DNA of 64,000 nucleotides from Candidatus Gastranaerophilales bacterium (lineage in GTDB: Bacteria > Cyanobacteriota > Vampirovibrionia > Gastranaerophilales > Gastranaerophilaceae). Below, piece after piece: positions 26,070-34,286 of the stretch (position 1 is the first letter of the stretch; every line of letters starts with the position of its first letter). Where the stretch lies: positions 1-64,000 of the forward strand of contig CALUVE010000006.1 of NCBI GenBank assembly GCA_944324135.1, given 5' to 3'. The notes beneath the pieces are model-generated. The model was given only the letters and a program-made list of their open reading frames with translations. It had not been told where the DNA came from and made no database searches. A program made the position numbers and the translations under genes.

Positions 26070-26783
26070 TTATTTCTTTTTGATATTGTCGGTTAGTTCA
26101 CTGAGTAAACGATCAATCTGGTAAGATATATTTCCTTTTTCATGTTTAGCCATAATATCTTTTGCCAGAGTTAATTCTTCTATTGCCTGTTTCGGGTTGG
26201 TCTTTTTTATAATTTTAGCAATAGAAACAAGCACCATGCTGAGCATTTGTTCATAATTTTCTACAGGTTTAAGTCCTGTTTTGACAGTTTTATGGCGTTC
26301 GCCGAGTTTGTCATAATTTTTTATGACATCGCGAATGGCTCTTTTTTCTTCGTAAAGTATTTTTAAATGATTTGGGCTGCCGGGTTCTGTCTGGTGGTAT
26401 ATATCCGCGAGGTTGCGTGTTCTTGCCATAATATGGACAGGGTCGTGAAATCTTTTTGCGATAGCAAGCGCATTTGTTGCAAGTTCTTTTACCAGCTTAT
26501 TATTGCCCTGATTAAATTTTATAAGAAAGCTGTATACTATACCTGCAAGGTTGTTTTCTTTGAGCCCGACCAGCTGCTGTGCAAAATTTTTCGAAGCTTT
26601 ATTCATCCCGTCCTTATTGTTCTGCTTTTCAAACACATCGCCAAGGGTGTGTAATTCATTTGAAAAAGCTGATAAATTTATATCTTCTTTTTTCTTTATA
26701 CTTCTGGTTACTTTTTGAGCAAATATGTCAAAAGAGGCTTTTGCGTTGTTATTTAATTTCTGTGGATTAAATTTAATTGCCAT
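26070..26783 (-). CDS. TPR-like helical protein
   Basis: 237 residues beginning MAIKFNPQKLNNNAKASF, all helical in appearance with degenerate TPR spacing (KLVKELATNALAIAKRFHD, later KQAIEELTLAKDIMAKHE). A strong AAGGAG is 8 bases upstream. It lies 6 bases before the CheR-like gene, suggesting it is a partner or chaperone for that enzyme. Function unknown. Confidence 0.7.
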   Translation of the reverse strand: MAIKFNPQKLNNNAKASFDIFAQKVTRSIKKKEDINLSAFSNELHTLGDVFEKQNNKDGMNKASKNFAQQLVGLKENNLAGIVYSFLIKFNQGNNKLVKELATNALAIAKRFHDPVHIMARTRNLADIYHQTEPGSPNHLKILYEEKRAIRDVIKNYDKLGERHKTVKTGLKPVENYEQMLSMVLVSIAKIIKKTNPKQAIEELTLAKDIMAKHEKGNISYQIDRLLSELTDNIKKK

Positions 26784-26867
26784 AAAAATATCTCCTTACT
26801 GTTGTATTAAACCTGCTCAAAATAAATTTTGCTAGCAAAGGAGATATCTTTATTATATATTTTTAAA

Positions 26868-27146
26868 CTACATCAACGGATTTTGCGGCTTCGGCGTTGT
26901 AATTTCCGTTGAAATATTATTATTACTGTCAACAGTTCTTTGCATTGATTTTATAAGGTTGCTTTTTCTGTCATAGACATTGTAAGATGACACGTAATAT
27001 TCTTTCGGATAGCTGTTGTTTAAAGGACTAAGGTTCATATCGATAGTTCTTTTCGGGGTGGAAAGGATTCTTCTTACTCCTGTACTGGTTTTTGTTTCTA
27101 TAGCCAGATTGTTAAGAAGATTTTGGGGTTTAAAATTAATTTTCAT
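26868..27146 (-). CDS. Hypothetical protein with KINFKPQ start
   Basis: 92 residues starting MKINFKPQNLLNNLA, close to the start of the TPR-like neighbour (MAIKFNPQKLNNNA). The rest is polar and not recognised. AGAGGA about 8 bases before the ATG supports translation. It is upstream of the TPR/CheR pair on the same strand but separated by about 80 bases. Confidence 0.6.
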   Translation of the reverse strand: MKINFKPQNLLNNLAIETKTSTGVRRILSTPKRTIDMNLSPLNNSYPKEYYVSSYNVYDRKSNLIKSMQRTVDSNNNISTEITTPKPQNPLM

Positions 27147-27460
27147 AACAAGTTTCCTCTTCTATTAGTGTAATATGTACACCCAAAATATACTACGAAG
27201 TGTTTTTGTTGTAAAGACAAGGACAAATATTATGTTCACAAATTTATTGTAAAACCCCATCTAGTTTGAAAATTTTGGACAAAGTTATTTTAATTGACTT
27301 AATTTTTTATAAAAAGTGGCTCGAAATAATGTAGTAATTGTCATAAAAGTTGTTTGATTAAATGTAATATTAATCTAAAAAGTCCATTGAAAAAATGTCA
27401 TATAAATGTAGGGTTTGTTTAATATTAAGTTTTGTTAAGATATAATATGAGAGAAATTAT
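27147..27460. other. Very A/T-rich left edge of the restriction island
   Basis: About 314 bases with no ORF of note. I looked for a direct copy of the tRNA-Gln 3' end that would mark an integration site and did not see one. Contains only scattered TTGACA/TATAAT-like words. Confidence 0.4.
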
Positions 27461-28771
27461 ATGAAACGATATGCTTTAAACAAACTTATAGAATGGAAAA
27501 ATGGTTCTAATCGAAAACCTTTGATAATCAGAGGTGCACGTCAAGTCGGAAAAACCTGGTTAATGAAAGAGTTTGGAAAAACAGAATACAAAAAGGTTAT
27601 TTATATAAATTTTGAGTTAGATAAGTTCATGTGTGATTTATTTTCGATAGACTTCAATACAAAAAGAATTATTGAAGGTTTAGAGTTAACTCATTCTAAA
27701 ATTAATACCACGAATACCCTAATAATACTTGATGAAATTCAAGAATGCCCGAAAGCATTAACAGCTCTTAAATATTTTTATGAAAATGCTCCGGAATATC
27801 ATATCGTTGCAGCCGGAAGTTTATTAGGTGTTGCTCTTCATGAAAATATTTCTTTTCCGGTGGGGAAAGTAGATTTTCTTGATTTGTATCCTTTATCATT
27901 TATGGAATTTATTGATGCACTAGGAGAGAGTAATTTTATAGAATTACTAAATAATCCAAAATCACCAAATATAAAAATTTTTAAAGAAAAATATATTGAA
28001 TGGTTGAAGAAATATTATTACATAGGCGGAATGCCGGAAGCGGTTAGTACATTTATTGAAACAAACGATTTTCAAAAAGTTCGAAAGGTTCAGGAAAATA
28101 TTTTAGATGCGTATACTAGGGATTTTTCAAAACACATATCTTCTACAGGTAAATTAAAAATTGATTTGCTTTGGGAGTCCATTCCAAGCCAGCTTACTCA
28201 AGAAAGCAAAAAGTTTGTTTATAAAAAAATGAAATCGGGAGCAAGGGCGGATGAGTTTGAAGAAGCTTTATCCTGGCTTATAAATTGCGGGCTTGTTTAT
28301 AAGATTAATCGAATAACAAAACCTGCTTTGCCAATTAAGGCTTATGAAGATACGAAAGCTTTTAAACTTTTTATTCTGGATGTAGGTTTACTTTGTGCAT
28401 TGAGTAAACTGCCTGCAAGAACTTTAATAGATGGTGATAAAATTTTTACAGAATTCAATGGTGCCTTGGCAGAACAATATGTTTTACAACAACTAAAAGT
28501 TTTTGAAGATATGGAAGTTGCATATTGGATAAGTAAATCCGGTAATGCAGAAATTGATTTTGTAATTCAAACAGATGGTTATGTAATTCCTGTTGAAGTG
28601 AAAGCGAATACAAATCTACAAGCAAAAAGTCTTAAGGTTTATCGTGAAAAATTTGAACCCGAGATAAGTATAAGAACTTCACTTGCTGATTTTGAAATAA
28701 ACAATGGACTTTATAATATTCCGTTGTATATGACAAGTAAGTTTGAGGAAATATTAAAGGATGGTAGATGA
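27461..28771 (+). CDS. AAA ATPase with DUF4143 domain
   Basis: 436 residues. The N-terminal AAA domain has Walker A GARQVGKT (25-32) and Walker B LIILDEIQE; a GSLLG sensor-like motif follows. The C-terminal DUF4143 region ends with a nuclease-like pattern, AEIDFVIQTDG...IPVEVKA (about 365-385), seen in this family. These are widespread accessory ATPases of uncertain role. The gene overlaps the next (modification/restriction) gene by 4 bases at ATGA, so it is co-translated with the system. A/T content appears higher than in the flanks. Confidence 0.88.
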   Translation: MKRYALNKLIEWKNGSNRKPLIIRGARQVGKTWLMKEFGKTEYKKVIYINFELDKFMCDLFSIDFNTKRIIEGLELTHSKINTTNTLIILDEIQECPKALTALKYFYENAPEYHIVAAGSLLGVALHENISFPVGKVDFLDLYPLSFMEFIDALGESNFIELLNNPKSPNIKIFKEKYIEWLKKYYYIGGMPEAVSTFIETNDFQKVRKVQENILDAYTRDFSKHISSTGKLKIDLLWESIPSQLTQESKKFVYKKMKSGARADEFEEALSWLINCGLVYKINRITKPALPIKAYEDTKAFKLFILDVGLLCALSKLPARTLIDGDKIFTEFNGALAEQYVLQQLKVFEDMEVAYWISKSGNAEIDFVIQTDGYVIPVEVKANTNLQAKSLKVYREKFEPEISIRTSLADFEINNGLYNIPLYMTSKFEEILKDGR

Positions 28772-30582
28772 TGGGCGAATATCTGACAGAAGATGAAGTT
28801 AGAGAAACAGCCGGTAAAATATTAGGTTTTACAAAGGTTGAAAATGTAAAATGCGGTGTTGGACAAATAACAACTTTTAATCAATTAGGTATAAAGGGAG
28901 AGGGTAAGGATAAGAAGCCGGACGGCTGGTATTTACCTAAAGACAAAGGTGCTATTGCTATTATCCTTGAAACAAAAAACAGTAACGAGGATATTGGTAA
29001 GAAAAAATGGATTAATGAAATAAAACAGAATTGTCAAATTGTGATGGATGCCGGGTATACTCATGTCATCGGCTTGCTTCACAATGGTTATAAAACTTTA
29101 GGGTTTAAAAATAATATTCCTATTGACGTTCCTAATGAGCTTCAAGATAAAGAAGATTATTTTAAATTTTTCACGGAAGAATGTATTGATAAAGAACGTA
29201 TTTACACTTTAACAGCACGTATTAATAACTGTTTACATAGTGAATTTGGTATTAAGAATTTGTATCATCGTATGATATTTACAGCGTGTGCACTGGTTGC
29301 GAAAAGGTTTCAAGCCCCTTTAACAGCAGGTATGGATTATGAAACCTTTAAAACTTGCATAAAATCAACACTTAAAAGAGAATTAAAAGACAGCCAAAAA
29401 GAAAATCAAAAAATAGAATTATTATGGCAAGTAAACGATGAAATTAAAATGAATTCTACGGAAAATCAAGCAGCTATTGATAATTTTATAAAATGGGTAA
29501 GCGAAATATCCGATTGTTTGAACAGCAATAAATGGCGTGGTGAAGATGTTATGGGTATTTTCTTTAATGAATTTAACCGTTATAAAAAGAAAACAGATTC
29601 GGGACAAATATTTACACCCGATCATATAACATCTTTTATGTATCGTTTAATAAATGTTTCACAATACGATAATGTCGGAGATTTTACATGTGGTAGCGGG
29701 GCTTTCCTTGTTAAATCAATGAGCAATATGATTGAAGAAGCAGGCGGTGTAAATACAAGAAAGGCTAAAGATATAAAAGCAAAACAATTATATGGTATTG
29801 AATTTGACAGAGAAATTTATGCTCTTGCCTGTGCGAACATGCTTATTCATAAAGATGGTAAAACAAATTTAGAACATCTCGATACTCGCAGCAAAGAGGC
29901 CTGTGACTGGATTAAGTCAAAACCTATAACAAAGGTTTTGATGAATCCACCTTATGAAAATAAATACGGTTGTATAGATATAGTAAAAAATGTATTAGAT
30001 AATGTTGAAAAAGGCACTGATTGTGCATTTATATTACCTGATAAAAAATTAGAAAAAGTACCGAAAACAAAAGTTACAAAAATTCTTGAAAAACACAGAT
30101 TGACAAAAATTATAAAATTACCTGAACCATTATTTTTTGGTGTGGGCGTCACTACAAGTATATTTGTTTTCAAGGCTGGTGAACCGCAAAATAATGAAGA
30201 AATTTTTGGTTGTTATATAGAAGATGACGGACTTGAAACTGTTAAAAATCAAGGGCGACATGATGTAAAAAATAGATGGCAAGATATTGAAGATTATTGG
30301 ATAGATAGCATTCGCAAGTTGAGAGATGAACAATATAATACTGCGCAGTGGATAAAACCTGGTGAACATTTATCATACCAAATGCCGGAAAAACCTTTTG
30401 AAATTTTTGAAGAAGATTTTAGAAAAGCAGCTATGGATTATTTGATGTTCAAAAAAGGTATTGATGTAAAAGAATTTGGTGAAAAACTTTTAAATTCAGC
30501 TATGTATTCTAGTGATGTAAAAGAAAACAATAATCAAATTTGTATTTCATTAAATAAGGGTAATACAGATGAAGAGAATTAA
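28768..30582 (+). CDS. BcgI-like restriction-methyltransferase subunit
   Basis: 604 residues combining a nuclease and an N6-adenine methyltransferase. Near the N-terminus PD (51-52), then ExK (E68-K70), is a PD-(D/E)xK pattern. A helical linker follows, then TPDHI, the SAM motif GDFTCGSGAFL (about 304-314) and the catalytic NPPY (about 393). Fused cleavage and methylation with a separate specificity protein is the BcgI (type IIB) arrangement, and the lengths fit (known pair about 637 and 341 residues). An alternative reading is a type I HsdM, but the PD-ExK pattern argues against it. No HsdR is present. Confidence 0.8.
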   Translation: MMGEYLTEDEVRETAGKILGFTKVENVKCGVGQITTFNQLGIKGEGKDKKPDGWYLPKDKGAIAIILETKNSNEDIGKKKWINEIKQNCQIVMDAGYTHVIGLLHNGYKTLGFKNNIPIDVPNELQDKEDYFKFFTEECIDKERIYTLTARINNCLHSEFGIKNLYHRMIFTACALVAKRFQAPLTAGMDYETFKTCIKSTLKRELKDSQKENQKIELLWQVNDEIKMNSTENQAAIDNFIKWVSEISDCLNSNKWRGEDVMGIFFNEFNRYKKKTDSGQIFTPDHITSFMYRLINVSQYDNVGDFTCGSGAFLVKSMSNMIEEAGGVNTRKAKDIKAKQLYGIEFDREIYALACANMLIHKDGKTNLEHLDTRSKEACDWIKSKPITKVLMNPPYENKYGCIDIVKNVLDNVEKGTDCAFILPDKKLEKVPKTKVTKILEKHRLTKIIKLPEPLFFGVGVTTSIFVFKAGEPQNNEEIFGCYIEDDGLETVKNQGRHDVKNRWQDIEDYWIDSIRKLRDEQYNTAQWIKPGEHLSYQMPEKPFEIFEEDFRKAAMDYLMFKKGIDVKEFGEKLLNSAMYSSDVKENNNQICISLNKGNTDEEN

Positions 30583-31591
30583 TATAGAATCATGGAAAGA
30601 ATATAAATTAAAAGATATTGGTTTTTCCATTTTTCATGGTTCCAGACAAAAACAAGCAGAAAGAGAGGCAGGAAATGTACCTTTATTGACCGCAGGTAAG
30701 GAAAATCAAGGAGTTGCAGCATATATTGGAAATCCATTATGCCAATACCAAGATCCTGTTACTGTTGATATGTTTGGAAATTGTTTTTTTCATAAAGGTA
30801 TATATTCTGGTGATGATAATATCTATTTTTTTATAAATAAAGATCTAAATGATGTAATAAAAATTTTTATTTCAAGTATAATAAATAAGCAAAATTCTAT
30901 TTTATACAACTTCAAATCTCAATTTAGACAACAACAAGCAGATGCATTAACGGTTATTTTACCATCAAAATCAGACAATACTCCAGATTATGAATATATA
31001 GAATCTTACATGAAAAACATTATGCAAGAATCTGAGAAAAATATTGAAAAATTAAACAATATTCATAATAGTAAAAAAACAATCGATATTTTGGGATGGC
31101 GAGAGTTTTCTTTGGGTGGTGATAATGGATTATTTAGAATTGTTAAAGGAACTCGTTTAACAAAAGCAAATATGAAAGATGGTAATATAAATTTTATTGG
31201 TTCGTCATCTGTTAATAATGGTATAACAAATCACATATCCAATTTAGAACATATTCATCCAGCAAACTTAATTACTGTGAGTTATAATGGTTCTATTGGT
31301 GAAGCTTTTTATCAAGAAAAACCCTTTTGGGCATCTGATGATGTTAATGTTTTTTATCCTAATTTCAAACAAAGTTTTGAAATTGCAATGTTCTTAATTC
31401 CATTAATCCGTAAAATTGGTCAAAAATACAAATTCGTAGATAAGTGGAAGCTTGAAGATATGTGTAATGATAAGATTACACTTCCTATAAACGGAAATGG
31501 TGAACCGGCTTGGGACTACATGGAAAACTATATGAAAAATATTATGAATGACACTAAAGCAAAATTAAATATACTAAAAACTGCTATTTAA
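30569..31591 (+). CDS. Restriction-modification specificity subunit
   Basis: 340 residues in two similar halves, each starting with a W-x-E/W-R-E-F strand (WKEYKLKDIG; WREFSLGG) and ending with a helix repeat (ESYMKNIMQ; ENYMKNIMN). This is the two-recognition-domain layout of HsdS/BcgI-B subunits that read a bipartite DNA site. It overlaps the end of the restriction-methyltransferase gene by 14 bases. The recognition sequence cannot be inferred. Confidence 0.85.
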   Translation: MKRINIESWKEYKLKDIGFSIFHGSRQKQAEREAGNVPLLTAGKENQGVAAYIGNPLCQYQDPVTVDMFGNCFFHKGIYSGDDNIYFFINKDLNDVIKIFISSIINKQNSILYNFKSQFRQQQADALTVILPSKSDNTPDYEYIESYMKNIMQESEKNIEKLNNIHNSKKTIDILGWREFSLGGDNGLFRIVKGTRLTKANMKDGNINFIGSSSVNNGITNHISNLEHIHPANLITVSYNGSIGEAFYQEKPFWASDDVNVFYPNFKQSFEIAMFLIPLIRKIGQKYKFVDKWKLEDMCNDKITLPINGNGEPAWDYMENYMKNIMNDTKAKLNILKTAI

Positions 31592-31694
31592 GGATATAAC
31601 CAAATCTCAAGAAATAATTAATTCCCCTTAAAGTTTTTAATATATTATAATATCAATTTTCACTGCCGACTTAAAAGATAAATTTTACATAAAC

Positions 31695-31724
31695 AAAAAG
31701 ACCTGCATTTTGCAGGTCTTTTTA
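31695..31724. terminator. Bidirectional terminator at the tRNA-Gln 3' side
   Basis: AAAAAGACCTGCA-TTT-TGCAGGTCTTTTT is a perfect stem just beyond the tRNA end, usable on both strands (tRNA from the right, island from the left). Confidence 0.85.
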
Positions 31725-31727
31725 TAA

Positions 31728-31802
31728 TGGCTGGGGCGAAAGGATTCGAACCTCTGAATGGCGGGACCAAAACCCGCTGCCTTACCGCTTGGCGACGCCC
31801 CA
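31728..31802 (-). tRNA. tRNA-Gln (anticodon TTG)
   Basis: A complete cloverleaf on the minus strand: 7-bp acceptor TGGGGCG/CGCCCCA, anticodon stem GCGGG/CCCGC around loop TTTTGGT (anticodon TTG) and T-arm with GTTCGAATC. The 3' end includes the discriminator G and an encoded CCA. Its own promoter is at 31824-31851. Confidence 0.95.
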
Positions 31803-31823
31803 TTGCGTTCGGCTACATTTAAT

Positions 31824-31851
31824 ATTCTATTCGATAAATCTCTATTGTCAA
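31824..31851 (-). promoter_or_regulatory. tRNA-Gln promoter
   Basis: On the minus strand TTGACA (31846-31851), 16 bases, TAGAAT (31824-31829), between the nif3-like gene and the tRNA. Confidence 0.65.
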
Positions 31852-31859
31852 TATTTATT

Positions 31860-32558
31860 TTAGCAGTGCTTGTTTTTGCCGTAGTATATGAACGGGCTTT
31901 TTTCTCCTGCAAAAATCTTTTCTACTCCGTCTCCGATAATATCAGCGAATACTTGCAAAATCAGCACTTCGCTTTCAAAATGACCTATGTCAAAGACAAC
32001 GATGCCACTATCAAGTGCTGTATGGAATTTCAAATCGCCGCTCACAAAAGCATCTGCTCCTTTTTCTTCTGCTGCTTTTATAAATTCAGTACCGCTTCCT
32101 GCACAAAATGCGATTTTATGCAAAGCTGATGTGTTTTTGTTGTTGACATAACGCAGGTTTGGAGAGAGCATGGCAAGTCGAGCTGCAAAATCTTCAACTG
32201 TAGTTTCAATTTGTACAAACCTTACAAAGTCATCACTTTCAGTTACTGTCAACCCGAGAGTTTTTATTAATTCATCGGTTGTTCCGCCCTGGGTTCTGTC
32301 CATATTTGTATGCGCGCAATATATGTCAATCTCGCGCCATTCAACAGGTACACAAAATAACGGGTGATGCGAAATTATCATATCACAGTTGTGAGTTTTT
32401 GCCTGATGTATTATGTCCTCAGTCACAGTGAGGGCGAGCAGAACTTTTTTTATCTCCTGTTTTGTGGTTTCCACAACAATGCCGGAGCAGTCCCAACTTT
32501 CGGCCAATTCCGGCGGCGCGTAATTTTCTATGGCGGAGATTATTTTTTGTTTATCCAT
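31860..32558 (-). CDS. Nif3-like dinuclear metal-centre protein
   Basis: 232 residues of the NIF3/YbgI (GTP cyclohydrolase I type 2-like) family, which forms hexameric toroids with two metals. The ligand motifs are ISHHPL, AHTNMD and DIGHFESE. Its length is that of the short form. It overlaps the coaBC stop by 8 bases and closes a five-gene operon; tRNA-Gln follows. The biochemical role of the family is unsettled. Confidence 0.9.
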   Translation of the reverse strand: MDKQKIISAIENYAPPELAESWDCSGIVVETTKQEIKKVLLALTVTEDIIHQAKTHNCDMIISHHPLFCVPVEWREIDIYCAHTNMDRTQGGTTDELIKTLGLTVTESDDFVRFVQIETTVEDFAARLAMLSPNLRYVNNKNTSALHKIAFCAGSGTEFIKAAEEKGADAFVSGDLKFHTALDSGIVVFDIGHFESEVLILQVFADIIGDGVEKIFAGEKSPFIYYGKNKHC

Positions 32559-33726
32559 AAATTTCCTCTAAAATTCTGCGTGCTATTTGAGCCTTTGCGG
32601 CTCTTTCAATGCGTTTTTGCCTGCCGGTTTTGTCAAATATTACAACTTCATTATAATCGCTGGAAAATCCGATGTCTTTTCTGGATATATCATTTGCAAT
32701 CAAATAATCACAGCCTTTTTTAATGATTTTTTCTTTTGCGTTTTCTATTAGGTTTTCGCTTTCTGCGCAGAAGCCGACAACTTTCTGGGTTGTTTTTTTA
32801 GCGCATAATTCTTTGAGAATGTCCGGATTTTTGACAAGTTCCAGAGTAAGTGTATCGGCATCCGTTTTTTTCATTTTATGTTCAGCCCTGTTTTTGACAC
32901 GGTAATCCGCGACTGCCGCAGCCATAATAACGCAGTCTGCTTTTTCAAAATCAGCTTCCACAGCTTTTTGCATATCGGCTGCTGATTTGACTTTTACTGT
33001 TTTATAAGGTCTTGTAACGTCTTTTGTTGTGATGAGTATAGTTTCCGCCCCCTGCTGAAAAGCTTCATCAGCGAGGGCAAGCCCCATTTTGCCTGAGGAA
33101 TAATTTGAGATGTATCTTACAGGGTCAATATCCTCAATCGTTCCGCCGGCAGTAATTATTATTTTTTTACCGGTTAATTTTTTTTTTGATTGGAGGACTT
33201 CTACGGTTTTATCAAAAATTTTCTCCAAAGCCGCAAGTCTGCCGGTACCGTTATAACCGCAGGCAAGAAAACCTGTTTCAGGTTCCACTATTTCAAATCC
33301 GTTGTTTTGTAATTTTTTAATATTTTCCTGTACAATCGGATTTTCCCACATATTGCAGTTCATTGCCGGTGCAAGGATTATGGGCTTTTTGAATGCGCAG
33401 ACAATTGATGTCAAAAGGTTATCGCAAATCCCGTTTGCAATTTTTCCTATAGTATTTGCAGTTGCCGGTGCAATAAGCATAATATCTGCTTCATCAGCGT
33501 ATGAAATATGTTCCGGTTTGAAATCAGGAATTTCAAATTCTTCCACCCCGACTTCATTCTGGCTTAAATTTTGGAGGGTAAGTTTTGTTACAAAATTCAG
33601 CGCGTTTGGAGTACAAATGACGCGGACATTTGCATTCTGTCGTTTGAACATCCTTATGAGTTCGCAAATTTTATATGCGGCAATCCCGCCGGTTATTCCT
33701 ATTAATACAGTTTTCCCGCTCAGCAT
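32551..33726 (-). CDS. coaBC: Bifunctional phosphopantothenoylcysteine synthetase/decarboxylase
   Basis: Makes 4'-phosphopantetheine from phosphopantothenate in coenzyme A synthesis. The N-terminal CoaC half has GITGGIAAYK, AMNCNMWENP and the Cys loop ACGYNGTGRL. The C-terminal CoaB half begins at KKIIITAGGTIEDIDPVRY and carries SNYSSGKMG and AAAVADYR. The domain junction is near residue 185. It overlaps gmk by 7 bases and nif3 by 8. Confidence 0.96.
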   Translation of the reverse strand: MLSGKTVLIGITGGIAAYKICELIRMFKRQNANVRVICTPNALNFVTKLTLQNLSQNEVGVEEFEIPDFKPEHISYADEADIMLIAPATANTIGKIANGICDNLLTSIVCAFKKPIILAPAMNCNMWENPIVQENIKKLQNNGFEIVEPETGFLACGYNGTGRLAALEKIFDKTVEVLQSKKKLTGKKIIITAGGTIEDIDPVRYISNYSSGKMGLALADEAFQQGAETILITTKDVTRPYKTVKVKSAADMQKAVEADFEKADCVIMAAAVADYRVKNRAEHKMKKTDADTLTLELVKNPDILKELCAKKTTQKVVGFCAESENLIENAKEKIIKKGCDYLIANDISRKDIGFSSDYNEVVIFDKTGRQKRIERAAKAQIARRILEEIYG

Positions 33727-34283
33727 TTTTTCTGTTCTCCGGTAATAATTTGTTCAAGTTCACTGACGGCTCTTTCAAGATTGTCATTAATAACTTTATA
33801 GTCAAACTGTTCAGCTCGTTCGAGTTCTATTTTGACAGCATCAAGTCTTTTTTGGATAGTTGTTTCGTCTTCAGTGTTTCGTCCTCTCAGGCGGTGTTCA
33901 AGTTCTTCAAAAGACGGCGGGCAAATAAATATCAATACTGCTTCGGGCATGCGTTTTTTTACCTGTAATGCGCCCTGTGTATCAATTTCCAGAATAATAT
34001 CTTTCCCCTCGGCGAGGCATTGTTTTATATATTTCTGTTTTGTGCCGTAGAAATTCCCTGCAAATTCAGCCCATTCAAGGAATTTATCATTATCAATACA
34101 ATTTTGAAACTCATCTTTGGAAAGAAAAAAATAGTTAACCCCATCAGTTTCCCCCGGTCTTGGAGTGCGGGTTGTGCAGGAAATTGAGAGCATAAAGGAC
34201 GGATTTTTTTCAAGAAATTTTTTTATGACCGTACCCTTGCCCACGCCTGATGAGCCTGATATTACAAACAGTTTTTTATTCAT
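33720..34283 (-). CDS. gmk: Guanylate kinase
   Basis: Converts GMP to GDP with ATP. The P-loop GSSGVGKGT and CTTRTPRPGETDGVNYFF (GMP-binding segment) are intact; 187 residues is usual. It is 3 bases after the OPA transporter gene and overlaps coaBC, so it sits in the middle of a tight operon. Confidence 0.96.
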   Translation of the reverse strand: MNKKLFVISGSSGVGKGTVIKKFLEKNPSFMLSISCTTRTPRPGETDGVNYFFLSKDEFQNCIDNDKFLEWAEFAGNFYGTKQKYIKQCLAEGKDIILEIDTQGALQVKKRMPEAVLIFICPPSFEELEHRLRGRNTEDETTIQKRLDAVKIELERAEQFDYKVINDNLERAVSELEQIITGEQKKC

Positions 34284-34286
34284 AAT

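Noticed and set aside
27147-27460. tRNA-Gln-derived attachment site at the left edge of the restriction island
   Set aside because: I looked for a repeat of the tRNA 3' end and found none; only unrelated A/T-rich DNA is present.
28768-30582. Type I HsdM with a missing HsdR
   Set aside because: The PD...ExK pattern at the N-terminus and the protein lengths fit the BcgI layout better.
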